DNA of 60,125 nucleotides from IMG/VR virus record IMGVR_UViG_3300044626_000224, positions 1 to 60,125 of that record; one strand, given 5' to 3'. This document shows positions 57,334 to 60,125 of the stretch, piece after piece (positions within the stretch are counted from its first letter, which is position 1; the number at the start of each line of letters is the position of its first letter). The notes beneath the pieces were generated by a model. That model saw only the letters and a program-made list of their open reading frames with translations. It did no database searches and had not been told where the DNA came from. A program made the position numbers and the translations under genes. Origin of the DNA: a virus.

Positions 57334-57861
57334 ATGGCAACATCACTCACATTAGAAAACGACTCCAGCCTCGCGCAAGGGTATCTCAAGGTCAATGGCT
57401 CAACTGCCGCCACGCTGACTACGAGTGGCATTACAGGTAACTTGACTGGGAATGTTACTGGTAACGCTGATACTGCTACAAAGTTCTCAACTACGACTGG
57501 TTCTGCTCCTGCTTACGCTTGCCGAGCATGGGTGCATTTTGATGGAACACGCGATACTACTGGCGCAGTTAGCACAGCAAATACAAATCGTCTCATTCGC
57601 GCAAGTGGAAATGTATCGAGCGTTTTGAGAAATTCTGTTGGTAATTATACGATTACATTCACTATTGCGATGACGGATGCGTTTTATTGCCCATCTGGAA
57701 TGTGTTACTATGATAACGCTTCTAATTATTTAGCTATTCCTCTTATTGTAACTTTAAATACTGGTTCATTTAGAGTTATATCTGCTGTTGAAAATTTGAC
57801 AACTGGAGTTGCAGTGCCTCTTGATACATCTGTATTTTCAGTTCAAATCTTTGGAAACTAA
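57334..57861 (+). CDS. Fibre tip protein, arm B
   Basis: A 175-residue protein. It has the shaft-like start G-N-L-T-G-N-V-T-G-N-A-D-T-A-T-K, then the tip pattern C-R-A-W-V-H-F-D-G-T, N-V-S-S-V-L-R-N-S-V-G-N-Y-T-I-T-F, ending F-S-V-Q-I-F-G-N. The next gene shares this tip domain and ending, so the two are tandem paralogues. Confidence 0.7.
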   Translation: MATSLTLENDSSLAQGYLKVNGSTAATLTTSGITGNLTGNVTGNADTATKFSTTTGSAPAYACRAWVHFDGTRDTTGAVSTANTNRLIRASGNVSSVLRNSVGNYTITFTIAMTDAFYCPSGMCYYDNASNYLAIPLIVTLNTGSFRVISAVENLTTGVAVPLDTSVFSVQIFGN

Positions 57862-57866
57862 TCATT

Positions 57867-58346
57867 ATGCCAACAACAATCGACTCCGCAGGAATTACTT
57901 TTAACGATGCAACCTCACTGACGAGTGCTGTGCTTGCAGCTAACTCTGTTGGTGCAACGCAGATTGCTAATGGTTCAGTCACCGCAGTAAAACTTGGAAC
58001 TAACGAGCAGAAGCAGATTTGCAAAGCATGGGTGAATTTTAATGGGACTACATCGCCCGGAACGATCCGCTCCAGCTACAATGTCTCCAGCGTTACGAAG
58101 AATGGAACTGGCGATTATACTGTGAATTTTACAAGTGCGTTGTCTGATGCGAATTATAGTGTTTGCGGCACAGGAAATGGCGTGGTAGGAGGAAGCTCAA
58201 TAACAAGTGGAGGTCTTATTAGTATAAATACAGCTACAACATCAACTCCACTTCAAATTGGATCGGTAAGATTAATTGGCTCAACAAAAGATTTTACAAG
58301 TGCAGCAGATAACTCAATTGTAAATGTCCAAATCTTCGGAAACTAA
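57867..58346 (+). CDS. Fibre tip protein, arm B (paralogue)
   Basis: A 159-residue protein with a short linker (S-V-G-A-T-Q-I-A-N-G-S-V-T-A-V-K-L-G) and the tip C-K-A-W-V-N-F-N-G-T, N-V-S-S-V-T-K-N-G-T-G-D-Y-T-V-N-F, ending I-V-N-V-Q-I-F-G-N. It is a diverged tandem copy of the 57334 tip. This tip family is widespread in phage tail fibres. Confidence 0.72.
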   Translation: MPTTIDSAGITFNDATSLTSAVLAANSVGATQIANGSVTAVKLGTNEQKQICKAWVNFNGTTSPGTIRSSYNVSSVTKNGTGDYTVNFTSALSDANYSVCGTGNGVVGGSSITSGGLISINTATTSTPLQIGSVRLIGSTKDFTSAADNSIVNVQIFGN

Positions 58347-58350
58347 TTTT

Positions 58351-58755
58351 ATGTTTATCACTTACCCACAACCCAATGGACAAGTAGCAGTAGTTATTCC
58401 TACTGGCGATGTTAATGACGCAATCAAAGATGTTCCAGCAGGAGTAGAATACAAGATTATCGAATCAGTTGATATTGATAACGACTACTTCAACGCATAC
58501 GAGTTTGACGCTGAACTTGGCGCAAAGGTCAATATTGATAAAGCTAAAGCTATTCACCTTGATAAGTTTCGTAATGCTCGCGCTCCTAAACTTTCCAAAC
58601 TCGACATTAACTTTATGAAGGCAGTTGAGACCAACGACGAAGAGAAGAAAGCTGAAATCATTGCCGCTAAACAAGCACTCCGCGATGTTACTTTGACTCC
58701 GCTTCCAGATGATCTTGCTGGCATCAAAGCAACTTGGCCCGATATTCTGAATTAA
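58351..58755 (+). CDS. Tail fibre assembly chaperone-like protein
   Basis: A 134-residue protein starting M-F-I-T-Y-P-Q-P-N-G. The C-terminal pattern K-A-I-H-L-D-K-F-R-N-A-R-A-P-K-L, then L-D-I-N-F-M-K-A-V-E, then K-Q-A-L-R-D-V-T, matches small phage proteins found just after fibre genes that are thought to aid fibre folding. No arm-A counterpart was found. Confidence 0.65.
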   Translation: MFITYPQPNGQVAVVIPTGDVNDAIKDVPAGVEYKIIESVDIDNDYFNAYEFDAELGAKVNIDKAKAIHLDKFRNARAPKLSKLDINFMKAVETNDEEKKAEIIAAKQALRDVTLTPLPDDLAGIKATWPDILN

Positions 58756-58760
58756 ATATT

Positions 58761-59612
58761 ATGACTCCATGCACTCCAGCACCTCCATGCGACTTGGAAT
58801 ATCCATTGTTCTGTGAACCCCGTGAGATTACAGCAATCGCTAAAAGGTTGGTTGTAGAAGATTCATCTGCTTGCGATAAGACGCTTCAGACTCCACCATC
58901 CAGTCAAGTTCTTGTGTCTAACACAAACGGAACAATATCGTGGACTAATGGAGCGAATGATACTCTTCTACGAAAGACATCAACTGGAAGCGTTGAGTTT
59001 GCTACGCTGAATAACATTCTTCAAGCTAACCCAGTTAATCTTGGTAGCCAATCATTGACTACTACCGGAACGATAAATGCAGGAATAGTCAATGCTACCA
59101 GCGTTACTCTTGCCGCGAATCCAACTACAAATCTTCAAGCTACAACCAAGCAGTATGTTGATGCCGCTGATGCTCTGAAGCTCAATAAGGCTGGAGATAC
59201 GATGACTGGTGCGCTTATTGTGAACAGCACGATTTCCAGCAACTCGACCATCTTGGCGAATGGAAACTCATCCAAAATTGGATATGACACAGGTGCTGGT
59301 GGATCGGTTACCCAAGGCGCGGGAGCAAAGACAAATTCTGTTACACTCAATCGTCCTACTGGAATTATCGTTACCGATAGCGCGGCACTCGCGGCCAATA
59401 CTGCCGTTACCTTCAACTTGAGCAATTCGGTTATCGACGCTACTGACATTGTTGTTGTAAGTCATATCTCTGGAGGAACACTTGGATCATACAACTTTGC
59501 GGTAGCTCCAGCGGCAGGCAATGCTAACATCGTGATTAGGAATATCACCGCAGGAAGTTTGTCTGAAGCACTGACATTGCGGTTCATTGCAATCAAGAGT
59601 GTCAACGCATAA
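58761..59612 (+). CDS. Tail fibre/adaptor protein with CTPAPPCD-type N-terminus, arm B
   Basis: A 283-residue protein starting M-T-P-C-T-P-A-P-P-C-D, counterpart of 3419. The first about 50 residues match (R-L-V-V-E-D-S-S-A-C-D-K-T-L-Q-T-P) and the rest differs. It has K-Q-Y-V-D-A-A-D-A-L-K-L-N-K-A-G-D-T-M, a fibre-shaft segment typical of phages, and a beta tip. It shares one base with the nozzle gene (TAATG). Palindrome copy 35 is in its 3' half. Confidence 0.72.
   Translation: MTPCTPAPPCDLEYPLFCEPREITAIAKRLVVEDSSACDKTLQTPPSSQVLVSNTNGTISWTNGANDTLLRKTSTGSVEFATLNNILQANPVNLGSQSLTTTGTINAGIVNATSVTLAANPTTNLQATTKQYVDAADALKLNKAGDTMTGALIVNSTISSNSTILANGNSSKIGYDTGAGGSVTQGAGAKTNSVTLNRPTGIIVTDSAALAANTAVTFNLSNSVIDATDIVVVSHISGGTLGSYNFAVAPAAGNANIVIRNITAGSLSEALTLRFIAIKSVNA
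59365..59380. promoter_or_regulatory. Dispersed palindrome, copy 35 (in gene)
   Basis: TTATCGTTACCGATAG in the arm-B adaptor/fibre gene; no equivalent at the arm-A gene. Confidence 0.82.
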
Positions 59613-60125
59613 TGCCAGCAGAAGGGTCAGTCTTTGATGGATTCACAAGTATCATCGCGCAAGACGCAGATACCCATCCATCGTATTTACCAGAGTCTGT
59701 AGTATCAGAATCGGTAAATAGGACATTCCGAGGCGGCATTAACAGGACAAGACCAAGTATTCGGAACATCCCGATTATGGCTGGAGACGGAGAAGCTGAA
59801 ACTATCGTTAACGATATTCTTGGAGGTAACTTCCAAGGTGCGTATCCATATCGTGCAACTAACTTGAAAACGAGCGATGGTATCTTGCTATCGGTATCTG
59901 GGATCATCTACTTTCTGAAGATGGTAAACAACCGAGCGTTTGCCTACAAGGTCATCGAAGGCAACGATCCGGGCATGATGCACACATGGTTCGTGCAGGC
60001 AGAAGATAGAGTTTATATCCAGAATGGATACCAGAATGCCATAGCATGGGATGGCGACCTTAATACTCCAGCATACAGGCTCAATCCATTTAAGCAGCAA
60101 ATGCCGATTGGGACGATCATGGAGT
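59612..60125 (+). CDS. Tail nozzle protein, arm B copy (5' part)
   Basis: The first 171 codons of a nozzle gene homologous to 4759. The protein is nearly the same (M-P-A-E-G-S-V-F-D-G-F-T-S-I versus M-P-S-E-G...), but the DNA differs at many third codon positions up to 59998. It then becomes identical to 5146 onward and is cut by the contig end. Confidence 0.88.
   Translation, partial: MPAEGSVFDGFTSIIAQDADTHPSYLPESVVSESVNRTFRGGINRTRPSIRNIPIMAGDGEAETIVNDILGGNFQGAYPYRATNLKTSDGILLSVSGIIYFLKMVNNRAFAYKVIEGNDPGMMHTWFVQAEDRVYIQNGYQNAIAWDGDLNTPAYRLNPFKQQMPIGTIME
59802..59817. promoter_or_regulatory. Dispersed palindrome, copy 36 (in gene)
   Basis: CTATCGTTAACGATAT at the codons equivalent to copy 3, with a different centre but still palindromic. 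Confidence 0.85.
59999..60125. repeat. 127-bp terminal overlap, right end (identical to 5146-5272)
   Basis: Identity to 5146-5272 begins exactly at 59999. With the left-end overlap it shows an assembly-graph junction. Confidence 0.93.

Noticed and set aside
1-60125. CRISPR arrays, tRNA or tmRNA genes, integrase or transposase
   Set aside because: No regularly spaced repeat/spacer series, no convincing cloverleaf, and no recombinase motifs were seen on either strand. A tool-based tRNA scan could still find a divergent one.

Overview
The window is most of a genome of a tailed dsDNA bacteriophage of short-tailed (podovirus-like) build, almost certainly from a metagenome assembly. It carries a large terminase, portal, scaffold-like and capsid-like proteins, a head-tail adaptor, a beta-propeller-like tail nozzle, three large internal-virion proteins (one of 2,427 residues) and many fibres, but no tape measure, sheath or baseplate. 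Promoters look like bacterial sigma70 sites (TTGACR, 17 bases, TAGNNT). Most starts lack a clear Shine-Dalgarno and instead overlap the previous stop (ATGA or TAATG). The host is not identifiable from the sequence; a lipoprotein in the lysis cassette weakly suggests a Gram-negative cell. No tRNA, integrase or CRISPR array was seen.

The contig ends are informative. Bases 1-127 are identical to 54481-54607, and bases 59999-60125 are identical to 5146-5272; each identity stops at exactly 127 bases. This is the signature of a de Bruijn assembly with k=127. The simplest reading is one circular backbone (5146-54607) joined to two alternative, diverged tail-fibre arms: arm A (128-5145) and arm B (54608-59998). 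That gives two phage variants of 54,480 bp and 54,853 bp differing in their host-recognition module.

Layout. 158-4756: arm-A fibres. 4759-18724: nozzle, small fibre, adaptor, cupin-like protein and internal-virion proteins. 18867-23213 (+): early genes, with a RecB/Cas4-like nuclease and an SSB-like protein. 28327-23279 (-): a leftward operon of small genes ending in an SF2 helicase; four of its gene junctions carry a repeated, structured intergenic element. 28405-29004 (+): small-terminase-like gene. 29915-29072 (-): DNA-binding-like protein and a micro-membrane protein. 39865-30389 (-): replication operon with a replication initiator-like protein, DnaB helicase, a Hjc-like nuclease, small proteins, an NrdR-like zinc ribbon, three glycosyltransferase-like proteins and dCMP deaminase. 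40286-41096 (+): XRE repressor-like protein and HNH protein. 41463-43313 (-): large terminase. 43350-53400 (+): portal, scaffold, capsid, decoration and large fibre. 53402-54603: lysis cassette. 54638-end: arm-B fibres and the start of a second nozzle copy.

The most striking feature is a 16-bp palindrome, TTATCGKWWMCGATAA, found 36 times over the whole window in genes, promoters, leaders and beside terminators on both strands. It resembles a genome-wide operator (stoperator-like) or condensation-site network. In the leftward operon the same palindrome sits at the tip of two-hairpin intergenic elements whose stems covary. Together with structured leaders before the replication operon and the capsid gene, this suggests an unusual, multi-layer regulatory system that I cannot match to a known phage.
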